DNA of 49,923 nt from NCBI GenBank assembly GCA_004558595.1, contig SFCN01000005.1, positions 1-49,923 of the forward strand, written 5' to 3'. A model generated the notes under the pieces. It was given only the letters and a program-made list of their open reading frames with translations, had not been told where the DNA came from and did not search any database. Shown piece by piece: positions 33,237 to 41,156 of this stretch (position 1 is the stretch's first letter; each line of letters starts with the position of its first letter). The position numbers and the translations under genes were made by a program. This stretch comes from Phascolarctobacterium sp. Lineage in GTDB: Bacteria; Bacillota; Negativicutes; Acidaminococcales; Acidaminococcaceae.

Positions 33237-33478
33237 AAAGTATAAAGAAAGGGAAAGGTACAGCCAGAATGCGTATTCGCTAAGGATTTCACACAAACAG
33301 GATTCTGAAATGCAGAAGGGGGTCTTAGACCCTTTGTTTGTGCTGGAACCGGGCGGATATTGCTGGGCCTTTCCTTTTTTGGGAAAAGGCTTGGAAATGT
33401 GCGGCATCGTGTGTTTCCGGGCTTTTTTGCGTCCAAACCGCCCTCCGGCGCCTTCTGTAAGGCCAAGGAGGTATTTTT
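33237..33478 (+). promoter_or_regulatory. long attenuator-like leader of the ABC-F gene with a short leader peptide
   Basis: The roughly 240-base leader opens with a small ORF, ATG at 33269 to TAA at 33283 (MRIR), with AAAGG upstream. Then CACAAACA (about 33292-33299) pairs with TGTTTGTG (about 33335-33342) around an inner GGGTC/GACCC stem. GCCTTTCC (33367-33374) pairs with GGAAAAGGC (33382-33390). GGAAA (33393-33397) can pair with TTTCC (33414-33418) before T6 (33423-33428), a terminator. GGGCGG (33351-33356) and CCGCCC (33438-33443) offer a competing fold. This is the layout of drug-sensing, ribosome-mediated attenuation. Confidence 0.6.
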
Positions 33479-35119
33479 ATGTCCAAAATTTTATTATCTG
33501 CAAACCATATTGTTCAATATTTCGGAGAACGAAAAATTCTGGAATTTGAAAAACTAAATGTATACGAAGGAGATCATATTGGTATTGTAGGGGTCAACGG
33601 TGTGGGTAAAACCACTCTTCTAAATATCCTGTCCGGAGAAGTGACTCCAGACGAAGGAAGCGTGATCCGTAAGGTGCCAGTGAGCTATTTCAAGCAATTT
33701 CGGGAAGGAGTGGAACAAGTGGACCCGCAAAAATGCTGTAAACTGGGGCTTTCGGGAAAACTTTCTCGTGAACACTTAAGTGGCGGTGAGATGACCCGTT
33801 TGGGTCTAGCGGCCATGAATAAAGATTCTCTCTTAACCTTTGCTGATGAACCTACTGCTAATCTGGATGCTGATGGGGTGGAACTCTGCTGCCAGATTCT
33901 AGAACAGTGTCCTACCCTATTGCTCATTAGCCATGATCGGACAGTGCTGGATCGACTTTGTACCCGCATCATTGAGGTAAAGGACGGACACCTTCATTTT
34001 TACACGGGTAATTTCGCAGTTTATCACGAACAAAGAGAGCAAGCCTTTAAGCGACAGGAATTTGAATACCAGCAGTATCGTTCAGAAAAATCTCGACTGG
34101 AAAAAGCGGCTCGCCAACGGAGCCAGGCCAGCAGCAATGTCCGAAAAGTGCCAAGCCGCATGGGAAATTCTGAAGCACGCCTTCATAAACGAGCGGCAGG
34201 AGAAAAAATGGAGAAGCTGGACAATGCTCGAAAAACTATTTTATCTCGCTTGGAACAACTGGAAGTAAAAGAGAAACCACAGGAAACGGCCCAGGTGAGG
34301 ATAGATTTTTCTCTAACAGATCCACCTACCAACCGGGAAATCGTTACGGGCAACCATATTACTTTCAGCTATGGGAAGAACCTGATTTTTGAAAATGCCT
34401 CGTTTTCCCTACCAAAAGGAAGTAAAACTGCCTTGGTTGGGGCAAACGGAGTAGGAAAAACCACTCTCATGGAGCTGATCTGGTCTGGCGCACCAGGAAT
34501 TCGCTTGGTTCCCAAGGCAAAAATCGGGTATTTCAAGCAAAGTTTGGATACTCTGGATTTAAGCAAAACGGTTTTGGAGAATGTCATGGAGACATCGGTT
34601 CAGAGTGAGAATACCATGCGGGGTATACTGGCAAGACTTTTGATCCGCCGGGAGGATGTATTCAAAAAAGTGGGTATTTTAAGCGGTGGCGAACGGGTCA
34701 AGCTGGCCTTTGCTAAGCTGTTTGGTTCCCCCGCCAACCTGCTTTTGCTGGACGAACCTACTAACTTTCTAGATATGCCCGCCATCGAAGCTTTACAAAA
34801 AATGGTGGAGGACTATGAGGGAACCGTCCTGTTTGTTTCCCATGATCGGACTTTTGCTGATGGTTGTGCCACTCGGATTCTACGAATTGAGGACAGAAAA
34901 CTCATTCCTTTTGACGGAAATCTTACCGAGTTGGAGAAAAAACAGATGGAGTCCAAATCAGAAAAGAAAATGGATAAACTCCTTCTGGAACTGCGGTTGG
35001 CAGAGGTGATTTCACGACTATCCGCCCCTAACTGCCAGAATAAAGAGGAACTGGAAAAAGAGTTTGAACGGCTTATTGCCCAAAAGAACATGCTTATAGA
35101 AAGTCAAGAGGAAATATAG
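33479..35119 (+). CDS. ABC-F ribosomal protection protein (antibiotic resistance type)
   Basis: This is a soluble protein of 546 residues with two ATPase domains and no membrane segment. Domain 1: Walker A GVNGVGKTT (38-46), signature LSGGEMTR (100-107), Walker B TFADEPTANLD (120-130). A basic linker (about 185-270, with VPSRMGNSEARLHKR) would reach into the ribosomal exit site. Domain 2: Walker A GANGVGKTT (321-329), LSGGERVK (401-408), LLLLDEPTNFLD (421-432). Such proteins dislodge lincosamides, pleuromutilins, streptogramins or macrolides from the 50S subunit. The closest subgroup looks like Vga/VmlR/Lsa, but I cannot name the allele. AAGGAGG precedes the ATG. Confidence 0.88.
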   Translation: MSKILLSANHIVQYFGERKILEFEKLNVYEGDHIGIVGVNGVGKTTLLNILSGEVTPDEGSVIRKVPVSYFKQFREGVEQVDPQKCCKLGLSGKLSREHLSGGEMTRLGLAAMNKDSLLTFADEPTANLDADGVELCCQILEQCPTLLLISHDRTVLDRLCTRIIEVKDGHLHFYTGNFAVYHEQREQAFKRQEFEYQQYRSEKSRLEKAARQRSQASSNVRKVPSRMGNSEARLHKRAAGEKMEKLDNARKTILSRLEQLEVKEKPQETAQVRIDFSLTDPPTNREIVTGNHITFSYGKNLIFENASFSLPKGSKTALVGANGVGKTTLMELIWSGAPGIRLVPKAKIGYFKQSLDTLDLSKTVLENVMETSVQSENTMRGILARLLIRREDVFKKVGILSGGERVKLAFAKLFGSPANLLLLDEPTNFLDMPAIEALQKMVEDYEGTVLFVSHDRTFADGCATRILRIEDRKLIPFDGNLTELEKKQMESKSEKKMDKLLLELRLAEVISRLSAPNCQNKEELEKEFERLIAQKNMLIESQEEI

Positions 35120-35163
35120 ACATATTTATCGCTTTATGTGAGCTTCTCTGAAGGAAAAATAAA

Positions 35164-35337
35164 ATGGATAAGAAGAAGTGGATTCCGTGCCCAGTCTGCG
35201 GCAGTAAGACCCGTAATCGAGTGCGTATGGACACGATACTTGAAAATTTCCCGCTATACTGTCCAAAATGCAAGCAAGAAACATTGATCAGAGTAAAAAA
35301 TCTCAATATGACAGTTATCAAAGAGCCAGACGCATAG
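35164..35337 (+). CDS. cysteine-rich KTR domain protein
   Basis: This is a 57-residue protein with two CxxC knuckles (CPVCGSKTRNRVR near 9-21, CPKCKQETLI near 34-43), likely a zinc ribbon. The KTR motif after the first knuckle marks a small family found on Firmicute conjugative transposons, often beside resistance genes; its function is unknown. AAGGA lies 8 bases before the ATG. It follows the ABC-F gene by 44 bases, so the two are probably co-transcribed, and a strong terminator follows at once. Confidence 0.8.
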   Translation: MDKKKWIPCPVCGSKTRNRVRMDTILENFPLYCPKCKQETLIRVKNLNMTVIKEPDA

Positions 35338-35341
35338 ACGC

Positions 35342-35390
35342 AGAGCCGATAACCCGTAGCCTTTAGGCGCGAGTTATCGGCTCTTTTGTT
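35342..35390 (+). terminator. Rho-independent terminator after the KTR gene
   Basis: A perfect 12-bp stem, AGAGCCGATAAC (35342-35353) with GTTATCGGCTCT (35373-35384), is followed by TTTGTTGTTTT. Confidence 0.9.
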
Positions 35391-35529
35391 GTTTTACAGG
35401 GCAGCCGAAAAAATACTTTCAAAAAAATCGAAAAAGGAGGCTTTTGGCGGGCAGCGGGCGGTCTTGCGTTCTCCTTGTTTGCGGAAAGGGAGAAAACCAC
35501 CTCATTCCCCCAGGAAAAGGGGTGAAAAG

Positions 35530-35967
35530 ATGGATGTGATCCCCCGTAATGACTATGGCGAGCGGTGCCAGTTCGATGCCTATTGCAAGATGGTTCTCTA
35601 CCATGAGGCAATCGACTATCTCCGGGAAATGCAGAGACGCTGGGACAGGGAACTGTCGTTCAGCGATCTTTCGCAGACCGAGATGGACAAGCTCTATACG
35701 GTTGACAGGTATCCCAGTGACAGATTTATTTTCTCGTCCCATGGGTATGACCTGCATATCGACAACGAGCTTGTGGCGGATGCCTTTGCCGGTCTGTCCT
35801 CCCAGGAGCAGAGTATTTTGATCCTGCATGAGTTTGTTGAGAAGATCGTCATTTACGCAGCGACCGATCCGCACAGCAAAGTAAACCGAAGGCAGCAGGT
35901 AGATATCTACTACAAGTGTATCGGCATCCTGGAAATCTCAAAAGTTTTCGATACAAGGCATAAATGA
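35530..35967 (+). CDS. chimeric ORF: transposon sigma factor N-terminus fused to serine recombinase C-terminus
   Basis: This is an open frame of 145 residues. Residues 1 to about 97 (MDVIPRNDYGERCQFDAYC at the start, LSSQEQSILILH at the end) match the N-terminal part of sigma-like regulators of Tn916-type elements. The DNA-binding helix-turn-helix that should follow is missing. Residues from about 98 (EFVEKIVIYA, then RQQVDIYYKCIGIL) match the DUF4368 end of large serine recombinases. A deletion seems to have joined the two genes in frame at a shared Leu-His. The upstream 140 bases are also of transposon type. It should be nonfunctional as a recombinase. Confidence 0.7.
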   Translation: MDVIPRNDYGERCQFDAYCKMVLYHEAIDYLREMQRRWDRELSFSDLSQTEMDKLYTVDRYPSDRFIFSSHGYDLHIDNELVADAFAGLSSQEQSILILHEFVEKIVIYAATDPHSKVNRRQQVDIYYKCIGILEISKVFDTRHK

Positions 35968-36014
35968 AAGAAACGGCATAGTCGTAAGCTATACCGATTC
36001 TCTCTTGCCCTACA

Positions 36015-36030
36015 ATGTTCTCTTATTAGG
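36015..36030 (+). repeat. right inverted arm of the island
   Basis: ATGTTCTCTTATTAGG is the near-exact inverted partner of 32504-32519 and overlaps the right direct repeat by 3 bases. Confidence 0.75.
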
Positions 36031-36058
36031 CACGCTTCTTTCGGGAGGCGTGCTTTTT
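36028..36058 (+). terminator. right direct repeat and regenerated rny terminator (attR)
   Basis: AGGCACGCTTCTTTC (36028-36042) repeats the left end of the island. Here it continues into the 3' arm: GCACGCTTC (36030-36038) pairs with GAGGCGTGC (36045-36053) around a TTTCGG loop, followed by TTTTT. This is the complete native terminator, now 3.5 kb from rny. Confidence 0.9.
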
Positions 36059-36104
36059 GTTAGTTGTTTGCAGATTTGTTACTGTGTAAAGCTGGGAAAT
36101 GTGG

Positions 36105-36110
36105 TATAAT
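36105..36110 (+). promoter_or_regulatory. extended -10 promoter for the zinc-ribbon gene
   Basis: TGGTATAAT gives a perfect -10 (36105-36110) with extended TG. No convincing -35 is seen. Confidence 0.5.
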
Positions 36111-36145
36111 TAGCTTATGAATTTTTATCATACTGGAGGATGACT

Positions 36146-36547
36146 ATGAGAATAGATGGTGCGGGCGCATGCTTTGATAACCGCGTGTATGAGCTGGATT
36201 TGGCTACTGCTTGGCAAATTGCTATGCTGAGCATTAATGAAATGGGAGTAACCATGGATGAAGTGGATGAGGCCAATAGAGTAATCCATTTCCATAACAA
36301 GAACAAGATTATGCAGGTGGCTTTTCAGCAGCTGGATGAAGAAACGCTGCAGGTGATTATGGATTCCACCGGCAAGCGACTACAAATTTATAGCTGGAAG
36401 CGTGAGGATAAAGAGGTTAATCTTTTCTACGAGCTCTTCGAGAAAAAGCTGCGTGAATTCAGAGCCTTTATTCTGTGCCCCAGCTGCAGCGCGAAAATCT
36501 CTTCCCTGTCCAAATTCTGCCCGGAATGCGGCTATAAGATTAAGTAA
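36146..36547 (+). CDS. hypothetical protein with C-terminal zinc ribbon
   Basis: This is a 133-residue protein of unknown role. The N-terminal part (about 1-100) looks like a compact alpha/beta domain, with AWQIAMLSINEMGVTMDEVD and strands ending in LQIYSWK. The C-terminus is a zinc ribbon, CPSC (about 112-115) and CPECGYKIK (about 125-133). GGAGG at 36135-36139 fits the ATG at 36146; the ATG at 36140 is too close. It lies just outside the island and belongs to the host chromosome by composition. It converges with rpmB at a shared terminator. Confidence 0.7.
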   Translation: MRIDGAGACFDNRVYELDLATAWQIAMLSINEMGVTMDEVDEANRVIHFHNKNKIMQVAFQQLDEETLQVIMDSTGKRLQIYSWKREDKEVNLFYELFEKKLREFRAFILCPSCSAKISSLSKFCPECGYKIK

Positions 36548-36565
36548 AAACGGCAAAAAAAGAAA

Positions 36566-36596
36566 CCAAATACCGAAAGGTATTTGGCTTCTTTTT
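36566..36596. terminator. bidirectional terminator between the zinc-ribbon gene and rpmB
   Basis: CCAAATACC (36566-36574) pairs with GGTATTTGG (36579-36587) around GAAA. A T run follows on the + strand and an A run precedes it, so it can serve both strands. Confidence 0.85.
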
Positions 36597-36607
36597 AAAT
36601 CCGAAGA

Positions 36608-36799
36608 TTAGATAGCGCGGTTAACTTTACCGGAGCGCAGGCAACGGGTGCAAACATTTACACGTTTTACAGAACCATCAACAACTGCTCTTACTTGTTG
36701 AATATTCGGGCTCCAAGCACGTTTGGTGTGTCTATTGGAGTGGCTGACATTGTTGCCAGACAGTTTTCCTTTACCGCAGATTTCGCAGATAGATGCCAT
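36608..36799 (-). CDS. rpmB: 50S ribosomal protein L28
   Basis: This is a 63-residue ribosomal protein starting MASICEICGKGKLSGNNVSH. It is the zinc-binding form with both CxxC pairs, CEIC (about 5-8) and CTRC (about 52-55). The ATG at 36799 on the - strand is preceded by a good GGAGGTGGG site; longer frames upstream are not needed. It stands alone on the - strand between two + strand units. Confidence 0.97.
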   Translation of the reverse strand: MASICEICGKGKLSGNNVSHSNRHTKRAWSPNIQQVRAVVDGSVKRVNVCTRCLRSGKVNRAI

Positions 36800-36857
36800 A
36801 ATTTCCCACCTCCTTAAGCGTGATAAGGCATAAGGCACATTCAAATTTAACATGAGT

Positions 36858-36886
36858 ATCATACCATAAAGAGAGCAGAAAAGCAA
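36858..36886 (-). promoter_or_regulatory. promoter of rpmB
   Basis: On the - strand: TTGCTT (36886-36881), a 17-base spacer and TATGAT (36863-36858) with an extended-10 TG. Confidence 0.6.
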
Positions 36887-36957
36887 GCAAAATTTCTACA
36901 ATTCTACTAACTAGCATTTATACACACTATCTACTAATTATAAGGCAGGTTTTTTCT

Positions 36958-39027
36958 ATGTGGTGGCAGCAACCAGTGACATTTTTAAAGGGAATCGGCC
37001 CCAAAAAGGCGGAGGAGCTAGCCAATGTGGGGATTTTTACCGTGGGCGACCTGCTGGAATACTATCCGCGGCAGGAGGCCTATATAGATTATGGCGCTTT
37101 AAAAAAGATTAACGAGCTTAAGATGGACGGCTCCCGGCAGGTTTTCAAGGCCAGTGTTTACAATGCGCGCAATGGCATGGGCGCTCACGGCAAGCGCTAT
37201 ACCTTGGTCACTGTACGGGATGAAACGGCCTATGCGTCCCTCTATTTTTTCATGAACCAAAGCTACAGCGCCCGCAAGCTAAAGCCCGGCATGGAGCTTT
37301 TGGTCATGGGCAGGGTACGCCCGGGCAAGGCCACTCGAGTCGTCAGCGAGGTCAATGTGCAGCTTATAGAGGCTGGTGAGGAGCTCCAGCCGCGAATAGA
37401 GCCTGTGTACGCCCTCAGCGGTGGTCTAACCCAGCTCAATCTACGCAAATGGATGCGCCAAGCCTTGGCCTTAGCCGAAGAGGAGCTGCCGGAAAGCTTG
37501 CCCCAAGCCATTGTGGAAAAATGTAATTTACCTGACCGTTTAACGGCCTTAAAAAATATTCACTTTCCCGGCAGCTGGCAGGCTCTCAAAGAGGCCAAGC
37601 GGCGCTTCATCTTTGAGGAGCTTTTTTTGCTGCAGTGCGGTCTTCTATCCTATCGGCAGCAGAATCACGACCAGCGTCAGGGCGTTAAGCATGGCCCTGA
37701 CGGCGAGAAAATCGCTCAGGTTCTGGCCCATTTGCCCTATACCCTGACGCCCCAGCAGCAGCAGGCCTGGGGTGAAATCAGCGCCGATATGGCGAAGGAC
37801 CAGCCCATGCACCGCATCCTGCAGGGTGACGTGGGCAGCGGTAAGACCGTTATCAGCGCCTTGGCCCTCGCCAAGGCTGTGGAAAACGGTTACCAGGGCT
37901 GCATCATGGCGCCTACGGAAATTCTGGCCCGTCAGCATTACGCTACCCTGCAGGAGTATCTAGAGCCGGCTGGCATTCGCGTGGGTCTCTTAGTAGGCGG
38001 TATGCGAGTTAAGGCTCGCCGGGAGCTGCTGTTGAATCTGGAGCTGGGGCTCATCGACGTTTTAGTGGGCACTCATGCCTTACTAGAAGAGGACGTGCGC
38101 TTCGCCCGTCTCTCCTTAGCCGTGACCGACGAGCAGCACCGCTTCGGCGTGGAGCAGCGAGCGCGACTGGCTACCAAGTCCGCCCTCGCTCCCGACGTTT
38201 TAGTCATGACGGCAACGCCCATACCTCGCACCCTGGCCCTGACCGTCTACGGCGATTTAGACATTTCCCTGATGAAGGGTCGGCCGCCAGGACGCAAGCC
38301 GGTGCAAACCCTCTGCTATAACGAAGCCAAGCGAAGCCAGGTCTATGAGGGCCTGCTCCGGCAGGTGCAGGCCGGAAGGCAGGCCTACATCGTCTGTCCT
38401 TTAATCGAGGAGTCGGAGACATTGGAGGCGCGCAGCGCTGAAAATGTTTTCGCGGAGCTCACTCATAAGAGTAAGGGAGTGCTGCGCTCCGTCCCCTGCG
38501 CTTTGCTGCACGGTCGCTTAAAGCCAGCGGAAAAGGAGGCTATCATGGCCGCTTTTGCCGCTGGCGAGACCAAGGTGCTGGTCAGCACCACCGTTATCGA
38601 GGTGGGCGTGAACGTACCTAACGCTACCTTGATGGTTATCGAGAACGCCGAACGCTTTGGCCTGGCCCAGCTGCACCAGCTGCGGGGCCGCGTAGGCCGT
38701 GGCAGCCAGCAGTCCTACTGCGTGCTGCTCACGGGCGTGGATACGCCCGAAGCGCTGGCCCGTCTGCAGGTGCTGCGGGACAGCGAGGATGGCTTCTATT
38801 TGGCGGAAAAGGACCTGGAGCAGCGTGGGGTAGGGCAGCTCTTCGGCCTGCGTCAGCATGGCTTGCCAGATTTGCGCATTGCTGATATAATTCGAGATAC
38901 CGAAACCATCGCTCAGGTGCGCAAGCTGGCCCAGGAGGAGCTGACCAAGCCCCAGGCCTTGGACGAAATCAAGCGCTTGGTAGAGCTGCAATTCGGTCAG
39001 CGCTTCGCCATGATCTTCAACACCTAG
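36958..39027 (+). CDS. recG: ATP-dependent DNA helicase RecG
   Basis: RecG remodels stalled replication forks and Holliday junctions. The protein has 689 residues. The N-terminal wedge/OB domain (about 1-230, starting WWQQPVTFLKGIGPKKAEEL) is followed by superfamily 2 motifs: Walker A GDVGSGKT (about 290-297), DEQHRFG (motif II), TATPIPRTL (motif III), and QLRGRVGRG (motif VI). The last 25 residues, FGQRFAMIF near the end, match the family. Start codon ATG with weak upstream AAGGCAGG. Confidence 0.96.
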   Translation: MWWQQPVTFLKGIGPKKAEELANVGIFTVGDLLEYYPRQEAYIDYGALKKINELKMDGSRQVFKASVYNARNGMGAHGKRYTLVTVRDETAYASLYFFMNQSYSARKLKPGMELLVMGRVRPGKATRVVSEVNVQLIEAGEELQPRIEPVYALSGGLTQLNLRKWMRQALALAEEELPESLPQAIVEKCNLPDRLTALKNIHFPGSWQALKEAKRRFIFEELFLLQCGLLSYRQQNHDQRQGVKHGPDGEKIAQVLAHLPYTLTPQQQQAWGEISADMAKDQPMHRILQGDVGSGKTVISALALAKAVENGYQGCIMAPTEILARQHYATLQEYLEPAGIRVGLLVGGMRVKARRELLLNLELGLIDVLVGTHALLEEDVRFARLSLAVTDEQHRFGVEQRARLATKSALAPDVLVMTATPIPRTLALTVYGDLDISLMKGRPPGRKPVQTLCYNEAKRSQVYEGLLRQVQAGRQAYIVCPLIEESETLEARSAENVFAELTHKSKGVLRSVPCALLHGRLKPAEKEAIMAAFAAGETKVLVSTTVIEVGVNVPNATLMVIENAERFGLAQLHQLRGRVGRGSQQSYCVLLTGVDTPEALARLQVLRDSEDGFYLAEKDLEQRGVGQLFGLRQHGLPDLRIADIIRDTETIAQVRKLAQEELTKPQALDEIKRLVELQFGQRFAMIFNT

Positions 39028-39114
39028 GGCAGGCTTCTGAGTCGCTTTTTCGCCACAATTAAGCGTCACCTTTCCTTCGACGTTTGTCAATACTTATATA
39101 AAGAGGTTTTTACA

Positions 39115-39822
39115 TTGCAAGATAAACATAAATGGCTGCAAAACCCCGATACCGTGACTAAAATCGTAGCCGCCGTACTCTTGGTGGCTCTGGTGTGCGG
39201 CATTCAATGCTTCGCTCAGGACTTTTTCAACACCACCTTTAGGCTGGCCATCAGCGGTAATGTGGACGCTTTAGCGGAGTATTTGCGTTCCTTTGGGCAC
39301 TGGGCCATCGTCATCAGCTTCATTTTGGATGTGCTCATTAACGCGGGCAGCATTTTTCCCTCGATTTTCCTCTCCACCGCCAACGGCCTTATCTTCGGCC
39401 TGCCCCTGGGCATTGTGATCTCCTGGCTGGCGGAGACCGTGGGCGTGGTCATCAGCTTCTTTTTAATGCGCTTCTTCTTCCGCAGTACGGCGGAAAGCAT
39501 CATCGCTAAAAGCAATTCCCTGCAGCACATTGATGAAGCTAGCGGCAAGCATGGCCTAGAGTGGATGGCCTTCGCTAGAGCCCTGCCTTATTTCCCTTCG
39601 GGCATCCTGACCGCCGTGGGCGCGGTAAGCCGCATCAGTGCTCGGGACTACATCATCGCCAATTTAATCGGCAAATTTCCCTCCACCGCTCTTGAGGTGG
39701 TCATCGGCCATGATATCGTCAATTTCCAGCAGCACAGCCAGCGTTTGGGCGTGTTAGTGGTAGTGGTGGGCCTGGTCTTTTGGGGCTATAAGAAGTATCG
39801 CGACAAAAAGAAGTCTGAGTAG
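39115..39822 (+). CDS. TVP38/TMEM64 family membrane protein
   Basis: This is a 235-residue inner-membrane protein with about five or six helices and the VTT/SNARE-associated domain. Signature segments are GSIFPSIFLSTANGLIFG (about 81-98) and the FARALPYFPSGILTAVGAVS region (about 157-176), the latter a re-entrant-loop motif shared with the DedA family. These proteins are linked to lipid transport or membrane homeostasis, but the substrate is not known. The start is TTG, with AAAGAGG 9 bases upstream. Confidence 0.85.
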   Translation: MQDKHKWLQNPDTVTKIVAAVLLVALVCGIQCFAQDFFNTTFRLAISGNVDALAEYLRSFGHWAIVISFILDVLINAGSIFPSIFLSTANGLIFGLPLGIVISWLAETVGVVISFFLMRFFFRSTAESIIAKSNSLQHIDEASGKHGLEWMAFARALPYFPSGILTAVGAVSRISARDYIIANLIGKFPSTALEVVIGHDIVNFQQHSQRLGVLVVVVGLVFWGYKKYRDKKKSE

Positions 39823-39885
39823 GCGAGCATGCTGGCCCCGGTGCCGCATCGAAGCTCATTTATAAAACTAAAAACAGCAAGCAAA

Positions 39886-39917
39886 AAGCCTGAGCAGCGC
39901 GCTCAGGCTTAGTTTTT
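39886..39917. terminator. bidirectional terminator between convergent genes
   Basis: AAGCCTGAGC (39886-39895) pairs perfectly with GCTCAGGCTT (39901-39910), with an A run before it and a T run after it. Confidence 0.85.
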
Positions 39918-40945
39918 TACTCCATAAAGGTGTTAGGGCTCAGCACATTACCATCGTCGAAGGCGATATAGGTGATCTGAATTTTACCCTTCAGCTTGCT
40001 CACATCCATGCCCATCAAGCGTTTATCATCGGGGAGCATGGCGTTGAGGGTCTTGCTGGTTTCCAGCTGCTGGCTGCGACCGGGCAGGATATTGCCTCGG
40101 AAATGCTCCGGATAGGAGTACAGAGCTTGGTCCTTCTCATCGAAAATCGTCACATCATAATACATGCGGTTAATGGCCACATTGGTTTTGTTGGTGACGC
40201 TCACGCTGGCCAAAAGCAGCTTCTGGGGCTCGGCTTCCTTAATATTAGCATCGGTGGAAATATTTAAATCCACCGGTGAGGTAGCCACAGCCTTATTCAA
40301 ACGTTCCATGATGCTGGTATTTTCCGCTGCCAGCTTAGCCTTTTTGGCCGCAGAAAATTGTATAATGAGCTGGGATAAATTGCTAACCCTTTTAATCCGC
40401 CATTGGCCTTGCTCATTGGCCTCCATGAGCAGGGTAGCCAGAAAATCCTTCTCTAAATTTTGATCGTGGAGGGCAATAGTGGCGGTGGCTTGGCCCTTAT
40501 CCTGCTTAGCCAGCTGAATATCCTTTACGGAAAGCTGGTCCAGAGGAATATGTCGTTCCAGATTGCGACGCATAGCGTCGGGCACCGGGTCCACTACCTT
40601 CTCCTGATCCGCAGGCTTAGCGGCAATTCTATCCAAGGCCTCCTGCTTCATTAAATCCACTACGGAGGGCTTCAGCATGTGGAGAATGCTCAAAGCGAAG
40701 GGATTGGAGAAAATATGGTCATTATTGATTTTACTTTCTGCCTTGATAATATCGTCAAAGGCATGATCCAACACAGCATCAACGTCTACATACTGCTCAA
40801 ATTTAGCGGTGTCGTGCTGCTTTAACGCCACTCGAGCCTGGTTCAGGGCATAGGCCGGGGTACGGATAAAATACAGGAAATAAAAGGCTGCGGCCCCAAG
40901 AGCTATAACTAGGACAAGTAATAGGAGAATCTTTTTGTTTTTCAT
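39917..40945 (-). CDS. membrane-anchored protein, DUF2939-like
   Basis: This is a 342-residue protein with one N-terminal membrane anchor (about 5-28, ILLLLVLVIALGAAAFYFLY) and a large extracytoplasmic part. Residues 29-110 resemble the DUF2939 pattern, with PAYALNQARVALKQHDTAKF. A second domain (about 235-342) looks like an Ig-like strand fold that binds via VSVTNKTNVAINRMYYDVT. No cysteine after the anchor, so not a lipoprotein. Function is unknown. It runs opposite to its neighbours, with AAGGAA before its ATG. Confidence 0.65.
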   Translation of the reverse strand: MKNKKILLLLVLVIALGAAAFYFLYFIRTPAYALNQARVALKQHDTAKFEQYVDVDAVLDHAFDDIIKAESKINNDHIFSNPFALSILHMLKPSVVDLMKQEALDRIAAKPADQEKVVDPVPDAMRRNLERHIPLDQLSVKDIQLAKQDKGQATATIALHDQNLEKDFLATLLMEANEQGQWRIKRVSNLSQLIIQFSAAKKAKLAAENTSIMERLNKAVATSPVDLNISTDANIKEAEPQKLLLASVSVTNKTNVAINRMYYDVTIFDEKDQALYSYPEHFRGNILPGRSQQLETSKTLNAMLPDDKRLMGMDVSKLKGKIQITYIAFDDGNVLSPNTFME

Positions 40946-41063
40946 GTTCCTTACCTTCTTACCATAGGTAAAAATTATGTTTTTGGTAGCTTGAAATCTA
41001 CCTCCTATATTGTAATCACATTAGGGCCAGATTTCAATACCTGCTACTAAAATATTTTTCTGC

Positions 41064-41093
41064 TTGCGAGAAAACAGACAAATTTAGTATAAT
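41064..41093 (+). promoter_or_regulatory. promoter of the miaB-mutSL operon
   Basis: TTGCGA (41064-41069), an 18-base spacer and perfect TATAAT (41088-41093), about 64 bases before the miaB start. Confidence 0.6.
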
Positions 41094-41156
41094 ATTAAGA
41101 TAGGTAAAGTGTGTCCTAAGCTTTGTAATAGATATTCGATAATGGAGGTTACTCTC

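Larger units (their letters stand above)
32482..36042 (+). mobile_element. integrated resistance island in the rny terminator (degraded conjugative-transposon type)
   Basis: The 3.5-kb insert is bounded by a perfect 15-bp direct repeat (32482-32496 and 36028-36042) and carries inverted arms just inside its ends. It holds a broken sigma factor gene, an ABC-F resistance gene with a regulatory leader, a cysteine-rich KTR protein, and a chimeric sigma/recombinase ORF. No intact integrase, relaxase or transfer gene remains, so it should be unable to move by itself. Gene types are those of Firmicute conjugative transposons that use large serine recombinases. Base and codon use differ from the flanking core genes. 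Confidence 0.8.

Noticed and set aside
33202..33549. Open frames across the ABC-F leader (up to 115 codons)
   Set aside because: They run through the leader hairpins into the ABC-F start in another frame, with no recognisable domain. Only the 4-codon leader ORF has suitable position and upstream site.
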